DNA of 64,000 nucleotides. Origin: Sediminibacterium sp. GTDB lineage: Bacteria > Bacteroidota > Bacteroidia > Chitinophagales > Chitinophagaceae. The position numbers were made by a program, and so were the translations under genes. Of the stretch, positions 1-8,311 are shown in pieces. Position 1 is the first letter of the stretch. Every line of letters starts with the position of its first letter. The DNA lies in assembly GCF_019264485.1 (NCBI RefSeq), contig NZ_JAHVAA010000004.1, positions 220,100 through 284,099 of the forward strand, read 5' to 3'. Under the pieces are notes generated by a model. The model was not told the DNA's origin. It did no database searches and saw nothing but the letters and a program-made list of their open reading frames with translations.

Positions 1-924
1 GTTGTTTTACAGCATCGCGACCCTGACCCAGTTTATTGCTTTCGTAGCTGAACCAGGATCCGCTTTTTTGTACGATACCCAGTTCTACACCCATATCGAT
101 GATTTCACCCACTTTACTGATACCGCCTCCGAAAATGATATCGAACTCTGCCGCCCGGAAGGGGGGAGCCACTTTATTTTTTACAACTTTTACTTTTACG
201 CGGTTACCCACAGCTTCGTCTCCGTCTTTGATCTGCGACATACGACGAATATCCAGACGAACCGATGCATAGAATTTCAGTGCATTACCTCCCGTTGTGG
301 TTTCTGGGTTACCAAACATCACACCTATTTTTTCGCGTAACTGGTTGATGAATATGCAGACTGTATTGGTTTTATTAATGGTGGCCGTTAATTTTCTCAG
401 TGCCTGGCTCATCAAACGTGCCTGAAGACCCATTTTACTGTCGCCCATTTCGCCTTCCAGCTCTCCTTTGGGTACCAGTGCGGCAACAGAATCTATCACC
501 ACTACATCCAGTGCTCCGGAGAGAATCAGGCGGTCGGCTATTTCCAGTGCCTGCTCACCGTAATCGGGTTGAGAAATCAGCAGGTTATCTACATCTACAC
601 CCAGCTTACGGGCATAGGAACTATCAAATGCATGTTCCGCATCTATAATGGCACACATGCCTCCCTTTTTCTGCGCTTCCGCAATTACATGTATGGCTAC
701 GGTTGTTTTACCGGATGATTCCGGGCCATATATTTCTATAATCCTTCCCTTGGGTAAACCACCTACACCCAATGCTGTATCAAGACCAATCGAACCTGTT
801 GAAATAATTTCCATGGGCTCCTGGCTTCTTTCATTCATCATCATTACACTGCCTTTTCCGAAATCCTTGTCGATCTTATCGATCGTCAGCTTTAGCGCTT
901 TTAATTTTTCTACGTTACTCATGG
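1..924 (-). CDS. recA: RecA recombinase, 3' end cut by window edge
   Basis: DNA strand-exchange protein that forms filaments on single-stranded DNA during recombinational repair. Reverse translation from the ATG at 922-924 begins [16 protein letters not shown] and gives 308 codons with no stop, so the C-terminal few dozen residues of this roughly 340-residue family lie outside the window. Visible are the Walker A motif GPESSGKT (about residues 66-73), the Walker B strand [11 protein letters not shown] (about 142), and the loop region [19 protein letters not shown] that precedes the DNA-binding loop L2. No lesion is seen in the visible part. The 356-bp region upstream holds a T-rich leader and a composite hairpin element. 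No convincing promoter or LexA-type box was recognised. Identification is certain; only the end is missing. Confidence 0.97.
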
Positions 925-1280
925 TAATATTTTTTGAGTTTAATGGGATTGTAAAAATAAGTCCCGGAAATGAAATAAACTAATTTTTTTAGTATTTTTT
1001 TTACTAACGTCTTTAGTTTGTCCTTATTGTGCTAAAGTAGGGGTTTGTTTTTTCCTGTGGTAGCGTATTTATACCTGATTTTGCACAGGGCGGAAGTCCG
1101 GGAGACCGAAAGTCGGAAAAGTCTGAAAGAATGACTGTTTTACAAAAGAGCCCTCTGTGAAACTTTGTGGTGAAACCACAGAGGTAAAGATCCAAAGGTC
1201 TCCTATGGAGAGAATGGCACGGAGTTACACGGAGGGTTGCCCCGAATCGAACATCTTTCGGACTTTTCCGACTTGCGGAC
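925..1280. other. Intergenic region upstream of recA
   Basis: 356 bp without a credible gene. The first 90 bp are very T/A-rich, with runs of T and repeated ACTAA/TTAGT words, and presumably carry the recA promoter. The rest is the composite hairpin element described separately at 1092-1275. A 60-codon minus-strand reading frame across the repeat is judged spurious. Confidence 0.6.
1092..1275. repeat. Composite nested hairpin element, copy A
   Basis: Outer arms 1110-1130 and 1254-1274 match at 20 of 21 positions and are built from the words AAGTCGGAAA and AGTCCG. Inside lie a second hairpin, CCTCTGTG (1152-1159) with CACAGAGG (1177-1184), a mini-hairpin CTCC-tat-GGAG (1200-1210), and the word GCACGGAGTTACACGGAGGG (about 1217-1236). 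The same order of parts recurs at 59874-60026. The 20 nt GGGAGACCGAAAGTCGGAAA at 1100-1119 is repeated exactly at 33193-33212. Confidence 0.75.
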
Positions 1281-2132
1281 TTAATAGGTATTCGTCATAT
1301 CCTCATCCACACAAATAATAAAATCTGCGCGGCCGAGGTGTTCGCCGCTGAGTTTGTGGATGTCTTTTTGTGAAACGGTGCTGATGGTTACAATTTTAAG
1401 TGCCGGGTTTTGTTTTTTCAGGTACCAATTCAGTCCATCGTAAAAATCGGAATGGTAGGCGCCATTATAATGTATCAGCAAAGATCCGGGCTGATAATAC
1501 CTGAGCATAAAATGCGCCATGGTAGCATCTTTGAGGGCCTGCGCTTTGGGAAGGTTTTCACCACCATGTCCACCCATCATTTCAACCATTTTTTTATAGC
1601 CGGGTAATGCTGCATCATAAGCAATGGGCAATGGCGCCATCCATGCTTTTTCTTTTGCCGTCAACGTATCTAATACTGTAAATCCGCCACGCGATACCAT
1701 TGAAGCATATCGGCGTGGTACATTACTGGCGGCGAATGGTATTTTATTTTCTTTGGCAAAGTTTACCAGTGGTGCATAGTCTGTGGGATAGTTCTTCCAC
1801 AAACGCGCCATGGAATCCAGTTGTTTTTGTTTGATGGTTCCTGCGAGGTATAAATCGAGTGCTTCCTGGTTATCCTGTTCAAACATTTCGGCACCAAGAA
1901 CGAGGTTGCGTTTTTCTTTCAGGTCTTTTGTTACTTCTAATTGCAGCCAGTGAGCAATGGCATTATTATGAAATTCGCCGAAAAGGAGGATGTCTTTATC
2001 CGCTATTGTTTTCAGCATTTTTTCATAGCCTACTTTCTTGCCCTTAGCATTGTAAAGCACATACGGTTGCTTCTTTTGTGCAGCAGCAGTAAAAGAAAGG
2101 ATAACAAGCAAGGCGAAAATTATCTTTTTCAT
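1281..2132 (-). CDS. ChaN-like (DUF399) secreted protein
   Basis: 283-residue protein of the ChaN/DUF399 family, related to the Tiki/EreA fold; the Campylobacter ChaN binds haem and is iron-regulated. A signal peptide occupies about residues 1-18 (MKKIIFALLVILSFTAAA) without a lipobox cysteine, so a soluble periplasmic protein is likely. Family-typical segments are LLFGEFHNNAIAHWLQLEV near residue 50, GAEMFEQDNQEALDLYLAG near 80, and HYNGAYHSDFYDGL near 220, with His and Glu residues suited to metal or haem. Downstream lies the composite hairpin element before recA. Upstream, a 28-nt-arm hairpin separates it from the DoxX-like gene. The haem role is inferred from the family; nothing in the neighbourhood confirms iron uptake. 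Confidence 0.8.
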   Translation of the reverse strand: MKKIIFALLVILSFTAAAQKKQPYVLYNAKGKKVGYEKMLKTIADKDILLFGEFHNNAIAHWLQLEVTKDLKEKRNLVLGAEMFEQDNQEALDLYLAGTIKQKQLDSMARLWKNYPTDYAPLVNFAKENKIPFAASNVPRRYASMVSRGGFTVLDTLTAKEKAWMAPLPIAYDAALPGYKKMVEMMGGHGGENLPKAQALKDATMAHFMLRYYQPGSLLIHYNGAYHSDFYDGLNWYLKKQNPALKIVTISTVSQKDIHKLSGEHLGRADFIICVDEDMTNTY

Positions 2133-2184
2133 AGTATGGCAATGTTAGGCAATTTTTAGCCGTGTTGTTTACTCCCTGCGTCAA

Positions 2185-2254
2185 CTCCGTTTCCTCTCGT
2201 TCTCTGCGGTGATTTTACCCGAATATTCACCGCAGAGAACGAGAGGAAACAGAG
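2185..2254. repeat. Long hairpin, 28-nt arms, 3' of the DoxX-like gene
   Basis: Arms 2185-2212 and 2227-2254 match at 27 of 28 positions with a 14-nt loop; the words are TTCCTCTCG and TTCTCTGCGG. The one mismatch becomes a G-U pair in minus-strand RNA, the direction in which the DoxX-like gene (stop at 2315) is transcribed. A terminator or mRNA 3'-end stem is inferred. A looser GGCTCACAGC / GCTCATAGCT word pair lies between this hairpin and the stop codon. Confidence 0.75.
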
Positions 2255-2314
2255 ATTTCGCAGAGTCGTTTACTTATACAAACCGCTCGTGGCTCACAGC
2301 CCAAAGCTCATAGC

Positions 2315-3613
2315 TTATCTGTTATACTCACTCAGCCAATGAAACTGTTTTTCTGCCAGACGGTATTGTTTATTGGTCCTTTTGAGTCTTACAAATAAAG
2401 TATCTCCTTTTACCGGACCAAGTAATGTAATCGTTGTGCTGTCGGGGATGCTGTATTGTAATGTAAACAAGCTGTCAGATTGAGGACCTGCCCAACGGAA
2501 TGTCATTTGTTGTTTTATGGTATCAACAAAATATCCGAAATAAGCTCTTCCATATACACGTCTGAACATGGTATCGGCACTCAGCATGCTGCCGGTTGTA
2601 CCGGGTTGAAAAATAAGCTGACTCCATCTATGTGTTGAGTCGCCGATAATAGCTGGTATTGTATCATTGTTTACAACAAAGTCGGCAACATCATAGACCC
2701 CCGAACGGATGGGTTTTTGATCTGATATGGATTGCACATCCCGGTAACGTTGATATGAATTATAAAAAGGAAGTATGATTATCAACACAACAAACAATCC
2801 TTTTAATACGTAACGGGTAATGCGCTGCCATTTCTTCGTGAGCGTGAGCGCATATAAACTTCCTGCCGGTGCCTGCTGGTTCAGAAAGAAAATAGCAGTG
2901 AGACGTTTGTGCTCCTGCACAACCAGGAACAAGGACATTAGTGTTAAGTGTGTTGAGAATAGTTTTACCGGTATATCGTATGCAAAGTTCATCACCATTA
3001 CATTGGTAAATACCGCAAACGACATCAATGCGCCGGCCGTGGCCGTTCTACGGTTAAATAAAAGAAGTCCTGCTATTACTTCCGCTACGCCGGAAAATAC
3101 CTGATAAGGGGTGGAGTAACCAATAAATAACCAGGAAAAACGCATCGGTAAGAACTCTCCCAAGGGTGTGGCTAGCTGGCTTAGCGATGGAAAATACATT
3201 TGTAAAGCAAATACTTTGATGATGCCGTAACCAAACGCAATCATCGCTACATTATACCGAACAATGGTTACCAGCAGGTAATTCCACTTTGGATAGGCTG
3301 TTTTATTACGATCGCTTACCGTCCATATAGCGGCTATTAATAAAGAAAACAGTGAGAAGAACCACAGATGCGTCCAGGCCCAGGAAGTGTCTCCGCTTCC
3401 GTTGAGTGGAACAAGCTCCTTATATACTTTGAATATATTTTTATTGGCCAACTCAACGATCTGGTCCTGTAACCAATACCAGGGTTGTACCACCACACCA
3501 GCATAAGGTATATTTTCAATCCATGTCCATGGAGCAATGGAGATCATCAGATACACAAAGAAGAAACGGAATAGGAATTTTTGTGTGAAGCTCCAGTGGG
3601 TGTTGGTATTCAT
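2315..3613 (-). CDS. DoxX-family-like membrane protein
   Basis: 432-residue integral membrane protein. The N-terminal 280 residues hold several hydrophobic spans (for example FLFRFFFVYLMISIAPW near 12 and WFFSLFSLLIAAIW near 88) and a DoxX-like core with the segment YSTPYQVFSGVAEVIAGLLLF. The C-terminal 130 residues form a soluble beta-rich tail (SQLIFQPGTTGSMLSADTMF...) not found in short DoxX proteins. Its substrate is unknown; members have been linked to quinone or redox chemistry, and nothing here tests that. Start ATG is 3611-3613, inside a 10-bp inverted repeat that may regulate initiation. The gene is separated from its neighbours by hairpins and looks monocistronic. Confidence 0.65.
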   Translation of the reverse strand: MNTNTHWSFTQKFLFRFFFVYLMISIAPWTWIENIPYAGVVVQPWYWLQDQIVELANKNIFKVYKELVPLNGSGDTSWAWTHLWFFSLFSLLIAAIWTVSDRNKTAYPKWNYLLVTIVRYNVAMIAFGYGIIKVFALQMYFPSLSQLATPLGEFLPMRFSWLFIGYSTPYQVFSGVAEVIAGLLLFNRRTATAGALMSFAVFTNVMVMNFAYDIPVKLFSTHLTLMSLFLVVQEHKRLTAIFFLNQQAPAGSLYALTLTKKWQRITRYVLKGLFVVLIIILPFYNSYQRYRDVQSISDQKPIRSGVYDVADFVVNNDTIPAIIGDSTHRWSQLIFQPGTTGSMLSADTMFRRVYGRAYFGYFVDTIKQQMTFRWAGPQSDSLFTLQYSIPDSTTITLLGPVKGDTLFVRLKRTNKQYRLAEKQFHWLSEYNR

Positions 3614-3639
3614 ACAATCAGTTGGTTTTATTGTATGAA
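3609..3639. promoter_or_regulatory. Inverted repeat covering the DoxX-like start codon
   Basis: TTCATACAAT (3609-3618) and ATTGTATGAA (3630-3639) are perfect 10-bp inverted repeats with an 11-nt spacer. The ATG (3613-3611 on the minus strand) falls in the downstream half. It could be a dyad operator or an RNA hairpin that hides the start codon. A second dyad, ACTGCCG / CGGCAGT (3655-3661 and 3672-3678), lies just upstream. Confidence 0.55.
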
Positions 3640-3715
3640 TATATTTGTTTTTTTACTGCCGGAAACAAAGACGGCAGTTCAAATATTGTGGCTTTTTCTA
3701 CAGGAGTTTTGAAGA

Positions 3716-4612
3716 CTATATTAACCGACTTATAAGTTGTTCTGCCATACTATCCATTCTTGAAAAGGCAAACCATTTTTTTCCGAGATCTTTTAAAGAT
3801 GCGCCAATATGGTATAATTCTACACCGTCTATTAATAAAAAGCGGTCATGGCATTTAGCAAACGGTTTCAGTATCAGGCCCGGGTATTGTTCATTATGTT
3901 TTGCTACATCTTGTTGCAGGGTTTTACTAATGGTTTTGGTGAACAGGTGCGCGCTTACTTCCTTTTTTCTTTTTGATAATAATACGAGTATGGTTTCATC
4001 TATATAATTGTCTATGATGAGTATCTCTTTCTCTGCTTTTTTAATTAATTCTGAAACAAATACATATGCATCAAAAATCTGGCCTTCAAAAAAAATTCCT
4101 TTTTCTGGCTTTGGCTGAGAAGCGTCGAGTGCTTTAAATATTTGTTCCAACTGTAATCCGGTTTGTTGTTGCTGATATTCAAGTCTATCAATTCGCTGAA
4201 AAACAGAAGCGTTTTGCAGCAAAAACTTACGCATGTTCACGAAAGCCTGCATAATTAGAATACTTGCTTCAATTGCCGTTTCCGAATATAATACAGATGC
4301 AAGCATGGCTACGCCTTGCTCAGAAAAAACAAAGGGAAGGGTTCTTCTTTTTGCGGTCGCAATTTGCGACCGCAAATCGGAGCTTCTTTTTATTGTTGCT
4401 ATTTGTGTTTGTAAGGCACTCCACTCTACCGGATTAAGTTGAAACATAAACGATTCGGGAAACCTCCGGTAATTTCGTTTCACCTGTTCATTTAATCTCT
4501 TGGTTGTTACACCATACATATCTGCCAGATGAAAATCTATCATCACCTGTGTTCCTCTGATAGAAAAGATCAGGTTTTGAATATTTTCTATTTTCTCTGG
4601 TTTAATTTCCAT
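3716..4612 (-). CDS. ORF6N-domain DNA-binding protein with PLD-like tail
   Basis: About 298 residues from the ATG at 4612; an upstream GTG at 4642 is in frame but adds only a basic 10-residue tail. Residues 1 to about 90 match the phage-derived ORF6N (KilA-N-like) DNA-binding domain: IRGTQVMIDFHLADMYGV, LNEQVKRNYRRFPESFMFQL and FVFSEQGVAMLASVLYS. A short helical linker (RIDRLEYQQQQTGLQLEQI) follows. The C-terminal 130 residues contain IDNYIDETILVLLSKR and a single H-x-R-x4-D motif, HDRFLLID, then YHIGASLKDLGKKWFAFSRM, resembling one half of a phospholipase D/HKD nuclease with Arg in place of Lys. Similar two-part proteins are common in Bacteroidota; their role is unclear, with phage defence or regulation both possible. 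No partner gene is adjacent. Confidence 0.8.
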   Translation of the reverse strand: MEIKPEKIENIQNLIFSIRGTQVMIDFHLADMYGVTTKRLNEQVKRNYRRFPESFMFQLNPVEWSALQTQIATIKRSSDLRSQIATAKRRTLPFVFSEQGVAMLASVLYSETAIEASILIMQAFVNMRKFLLQNASVFQRIDRLEYQQQQTGLQLEQIFKALDASQPKPEKGIFFEGQIFDAYVFVSELIKKAEKEILIIDNYIDETILVLLSKRKKEVSAHLFTKTISKTLQQDVAKHNEQYPGLILKPFAKCHDRFLLIDGVELYHIGASLKDLGKKWFAFSRMDSMAEQLISRLI

Positions 4613-4723
4613 ATGATTTGCTATTATTCGTTTTTTACGCACAGCATTAACAGCCGAAAAATAAGCCTATGGTAATTGCGGTATTTACCTGTTTTTTAGA
4701 ACTACGCTTCCTTTATTAAACAG

Positions 4724-5485
4724 TTATAGGTTTTTTATCCAGTTGTAGACGTAATCTGCCACAGCATCCCATCCTTCTTCTCCAATAGTGTTATGGCTGC
4801 GGCCTTCGAAAATTTTTATATCCGCTTTTTCTTTATAAGACCTCGCCAGTTTTTGCGTAAGTGTTGGGGGGAATATATTGTCCCTGGTTCCACCAATAAA
4901 AAGCAGGGGCACATGGGGTTTTGTAAAATCTACTTTTGAAAAAGACTGTAATAATGTGTCACGTGCTACGGTTCTGCTTTCGGGTACCGCTATTTCGTTA
5001 TACAGCTTATCGCTCTCTGTGCGACTTAAGTTGTTGCCGAATGCATAATAAAACCAGTTTTTACTGGTACGGAAGATTTTGTCTGCTGCAAAAAAATTCA
5101 GTACAGGAAATACCGTTTTAATGGTTTGCCATGGAGCAAATACGTTTTTTGGGGGCGCACCATTGATGCTTACTGCAGCAGCCGCTTTTCCCATTTCTAC
5201 CAGTTTCATGGTGGTAAGACCGCCCAAAGAGTGTCCGATAATAATAGGTTTTTCGGGTAGTGTATCGATGAACTCTGCGAGTTTTCTAACCAGGGTTTCA
5301 AAACGCTCTTTTCCTAAAGCCGGGTTAATATTGTTTCTCAGGTCGGCAGGTTCACCTTCATGGTGTGGGTTGGCTGGTGCATATACGGTGTAACCCTTGC
5401 TCTCGAAATAGGCTTTCCATTGGTTCCAGCTTTTGTTGTTTACAAACAGTCCGTGTGTAAGTACGATGGTTTTTGAGTGTGTCAT
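4724..5485 (-). CDS. Alpha/beta hydrolase
   Basis: 253 residues from the ATG at 5485, which starts directly with the first fold strand (KTIVLTHGLFVNN). An in-frame ATG at 5542 would add 19 polar residues. The complete catalytic triad is visible: nucleophile Ser86 in GHSLGG, Asp202 in GGTRDNIF and His231 in GRSHNTI. There is no signal peptide, so it is probably cytosolic. Its substrate is unknown; the size and lid suggest a small ester or lactone. It follows the Crp-type regulator gene (stop at 5574) by about 90 bp, or about 30 bp from the longer start, in the same direction. The two probably form an operon in which the regulator precedes its target. Confidence 0.85.
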   Translation of the reverse strand: MTHSKTIVLTHGLFVNNKSWNQWKAYFESKGYTVYAPANPHHEGEPADLRNNINPALGKERFETLVRKLAEFIDTLPEKPIIIGHSLGGLTTMKLVEMGKAAAAVSINGAPPKNVFAPWQTIKTVFPVLNFFAADKIFRTSKNWFYYAFGNNLSRTESDKLYNEIAVPESRTVARDTLLQSFSKVDFTKPHVPLLFIGGTRDNIFPPTLTQKLARSYKEKADIKIFEGRSHNTIGEEGWDAVADYVYNWIKNL

Positions 5486-5573
5486 GATGTGTACGTTTTG
5501 GTTTGTGTTTGATTTGATAACACAAAGCTCTACACTACTCATGACGATCTCTTTAACCCAGGTTAAAATCGTG

Positions 5574-6161
5574 TCAGCGCCCGGAAATTCTTTTTCTGAT
5601 CCTGCTTAGCGATGGCCCCTGTATGCCGAGGTAGGAGGAAATATGATAAAGTGGCACTTCATTAAAAATATCGGGATGCTGGTTCAACAAGTCGAGGTAG
5701 CGTTCTTCAGGTGTCTTGAATAAAAAGCCTTCTGTTTTTTCCATCGCAATCGTAAATGCCACCTGTGCCAGTAGTCTTCCAAAACGTTCCCACGAATGAC
5801 TCTTTCGATAGAGTTCAAGTAAATGATCTATACGTATACGAATCATTGTTGCGTCGGTCATTGCCTGTGTATGATAATCACAGGGTATCTGGTGAACAAA
5901 ACTTTTAAATGTGGCTATGAATTGTTTTGAAGAATAGAGAAATACATTTTTCTCTTCTCCTGTTTTTCCATCGATGATATAGGAGCGAAAAACACCTTGT
6001 GTAATAAAACCAAGGTATTTACATACGGAGCGATGCTCGTTATAATATTCTCCTTTTGTGTACGTGCATTCTTCCCAATATGTTGATGAAAGATTAAACT
6101 CTTCTTCGCTTAACGCAGCAAATTGTCGAACGGCTATGTTTAGTTGTTCAATGCTCGTCAT
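5574..6161 (-). CDS. Crp/Fnr-family transcriptional regulator
   Basis: 195-residue regulator with an N-terminal cyclic-nucleotide-binding-like beta barrel (about residues 25-110: KYLGFITQGVFRSYIIDGKTG, NVFLYSSKQFIATFKSF) and a short C-terminal winged helix (PEERYLDLLNQHPDIFNEVP, then HISSYLGIQGPSLSRIRKR). This is the common Bacteroidota subgroup without clear cAMP-contact Arg/Ser residues, so the ligand is unknown. It lies just upstream of the hydrolase gene, its likely target. A hairpin at 6192-6234 separates its start from the gamma-glutamyltransferase stop codon. Confidence 0.9.
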   Translation of the reverse strand: MTSIEQLNIAVRQFAALSEEEFNLSSTYWEECTYTKGEYYNEHRSVCKYLGFITQGVFRSYIIDGKTGEEKNVFLYSSKQFIATFKSFVHQIPCDYHTQAMTDATMIRIRIDHLLELYRKSHSWERFGRLLAQVAFTIAMEKTEGFLFKTPEERYLDLLNQHPDIFNEVPLYHISSYLGIQGPSLSRIRKRISGR

Positions 6162-6191
6162 AACATGTTATTTAAAAAATTTCTGTGTTTT

Positions 6192-6234
6192 TCTGTGTAT
6201 TCAGCGGCAATTAATCTGCCACTGAATACACAGA
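6192..6234. repeat. Hairpin 3' of the gamma-glutamyltransferase gene
   Basis: Arms 6192-6209 and 6217-6234 pair at 17 of 18 positions with a 7-nt loop; the word is TCTGTGTATTCAG-GGCA. It begins 21 nt after the stop codon of the minus-strand gene. The one mismatch is G-U in that gene's RNA. A closely related hairpin is at 42422-42487. Confidence 0.75.
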
Positions 6235-6255
6235 GGAGCACTGAAGAGCGGTACT

Positions 6256-8142
6256 TTACCAACCGATTCCGTAATCTTCTCCGTGGTTGCTGCTTCCTCC
6301 CCAGAATGATCCGTGTTTCCAATCGAACCAGATGGCATTGATGGGTCCGCTGGTACGGTCTTCGAAACTTAGTGTATAACCCATACTTCGTAGTTCTTTG
6401 CGAACCCAGTCTGGTGTGTTGCTATGTAGTAATAGGTTACCTGCGCGTGGTGCTCGGTCAGCCGTTTTATTTCCGCCGAGTGATAACCAAAGTTGATTGG
6501 TATTAATATTCGCTGCTTCACTCGCTTCCTGAACTGTCATACCAAACTCTACCATGTTGAGGAAAAACTGGAGGAGATTCTGATCCTGTGTGTCGCCTCC
6601 CTGTACTGCAAAAGAGAGCCATGGCTTTCCGTCTTTCAAAGCCATTGATGGTGTAAGTGTTACCCTGGGTCTTTTTCCCGGCGCCACCACATTGAATGGA
6701 TTGATGGTTGAATCCAAAACAAAACTCTGCATACGCTGACTCATGCCAACACCTGTTTTTCCTGCAATACAAGCCGGTAACCATCCGCCGCTTGGTGTTA
6801 TAGATACTACCCACCCTTCCTTGTCTGCCGCTTCTACCGATGTGGTGCCCATCCACAATGCGTCTTTATATTCAGTATCGGTTATAGATGCCATTTGTCT
6901 TTGGTCGTGTGTGGGTGCAAAACCTCTTTTACTACTGGTATCTTTTACATCATAACCACGACTCTTTAATAAATTGATATAAGGATTTGTTTTTCCTTCA
7001 AAAGGATAAGGATCTCCCGGACCTGCATTCGCATCATTTCTGTCCATACGAATCTGTGATGCTCTTTGTTTTGCATAGGCTTTACTCAGCAGTCCTTTCA
7101 TGGGTTCATCCGGAGCGGCATAAGAATCACCATAATAAAAATCGCGGTCGGCAAAACTCAGGTTCATAGCCTGGTAAATAGTGTGTATGTATTTCGCAGA
7201 ATTATAACCCATGTTTTTGAGATCAAAATTCTCCAGAATATTTAATGCTTGTAATAAAACCGGTCCCTGTGTCCATTGCTTTAGTTTATATACATCTATG
7301 CCTTTATAATTTGTTTGCAATGGCTCTTCTTCAATCGGTTTCCAGTTGGCGAGGTCTGCTTTGGTAATGAGTCCACCCTGCTCTTGTGCACCTCTTACAA
7401 ATTCATCGGCAATATCTCCTTTATAAAAACGATCATAGGCTGCATAAATCGCTTCCTTCCTGTTCTTTCCGGCTTTCAGTGCACTTTGTTCTGCTTCCAC
7501 CATTTTACTGAGTGTATTCAACAGGTCTTTCTGTACAAATATTTCTCCCGCTTCAGGAGCTTCTCTTTTTTCACCGGCGTGCGTTAAGAATACCTGTTTA
7601 CTGTATGGCCACTGTTTTATCTGGTCCTTTCCTCTTTCAATACTGTTGGCCGTCTGTGCTTCTATCGGATAACCCGCTGCCAGGTCCATCGCCGGCGCCA
7701 ATACTTCTTTCAAACTCATGGTTCCGTATTCAGCCAGCATATAACAGATGCCGCCTGGAGTACCGGGTGTAGTAGCAGCTAAGGGACCATACTGCGGCGG
7801 AAAATTCATGCCCTTGCTTTTAAAAAACTCCGGCGTTGCGCCGGTTGGGGCCACACCCATTGCATTAATAGCAATTACTTTTTTTGTTTTAGGATTATAG
7901 ATAAGCGCCTGTGTTTCTCCACCCCAACTCAATACATCCCACATGGTACAGGTAGCGGCGAGCATTGCGCATGATGCATCTACTGCATTACCTCCTTTCT
8001 GAAAGATCATCGACCCCGCAGTAGCAGCCAGTGGTTTACCCGTAATGGCCATCCAATTCTTTCCATGTAATGGTGGCTTTTGGGTTTGTTGTGCGAATGT
8101 GAACGATGAAATAAACAACGATGCAATGAGGAGTTTTTTCAT
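6256..8142 (-). CDS. Gamma-glutamyltransferase family protein (secreted)
   Basis: 628-residue Ntn-hydrolase of the gamma-glutamyltranspeptidase family, which cleaves or transfers gamma-glutamyl groups from glutathione-like substrates in the periplasm. A signal peptide is at residues 1-17 (MKKLLIASLFISSFTFA). The large-subunit N-terminus has HPLAATAGS-like KPLAATAGSMIFQKGGNAVDA, and the small subunit should begin at the Thr pair in MGTTSVEAADKEG (about residue 434), the autoprocessing site, followed by SITPSGGWLPA. The usual HTTH context is replaced by GTTS, so this is a divergent subfamily (possibly acylase-like) and substrate assignment is uncertain. Length is slightly above the 560-590 norm. 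It is monocistronic, with a long inverted repeat upstream (8172-8307) and a hairpin downstream. Confidence 0.88.
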   Translation of the reverse strand: MKKLLIASLFISSFTFAQQTQKPPLHGKNWMAITGKPLAATAGSMIFQKGGNAVDASCAMLAATCTMWDVLSWGGETQALIYNPKTKKVIAINAMGVAPTGATPEFFKSKGMNFPPQYGPLAATTPGTPGGICYMLAEYGTMSLKEVLAPAMDLAAGYPIEAQTANSIERGKDQIKQWPYSKQVFLTHAGEKREAPEAGEIFVQKDLLNTLSKMVEAEQSALKAGKNRKEAIYAAYDRFYKGDIADEFVRGAQEQGGLITKADLANWKPIEEEPLQTNYKGIDVYKLKQWTQGPVLLQALNILENFDLKNMGYNSAKYIHTIYQAMNLSFADRDFYYGDSYAAPDEPMKGLLSKAYAKQRASQIRMDRNDANAGPGDPYPFEGKTNPYINLLKSRGYDVKDTSSKRGFAPTHDQRQMASITDTEYKDALWMGTTSVEAADKEGWVVSITPSGGWLPACIAGKTGVGMSQRMQSFVLDSTINPFNVVAPGKRPRVTLTPSMALKDGKPWLSFAVQGGDTQDQNLLQFFLNMVEFGMTVQEASEAANINTNQLWLSLGGNKTADRAPRAGNLLLHSNTPDWVRKELRSMGYTLSFEDRTSGPINAIWFDWKHGSFWGGSSNHGEDYGIGW

Positions 8143-8171
8143 TTCTATGGATTGTTGTGTAAATATAAGTC

Positions 8172-8307
8172 TGAAAGTCCGGGGTCCGAATGTCCGAAAG
8201 AAAAATGCTTTTGTTGACTAGTCTGATCAATAATAGCAGAGCGTGAGGAAAAATTACTATTATTAAATTTTTTTGCTGGCTTCGGACATTCGGACCCCGG
8301 ACTTTCA
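8172..8307. mobile_element. MITE-like 136-bp unit with perfect 27-bp inverted ends
   Basis: Arms 8172-8198 and 8281-8307 are perfect 27-nt inverted repeats made of the words AAAGTCCG and GGTCCGAATGTCCG. The 82-nt centre is AT-rich, has no coding capacity and holds its own 8-bp stem, AATAATAG / CTATTATT (8229-8236 and 8257-8264). No target-site duplication is obvious. It fits either a MITE or a member of the hairpin family that uses the AGTCCGG vocabulary. It lies between the DinB-like stop codon (8312) and the gamma-glutamyltransferase start. Confidence 0.55.
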
Positions 8308-8311
8308 ACTG

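Noticed and set aside
1013..1195. 60-codon minus-strand reading frame
   Set aside because: It runs through the composite hairpin element and its sequence is repeat-derived; no family resemblance or plausible start signal.
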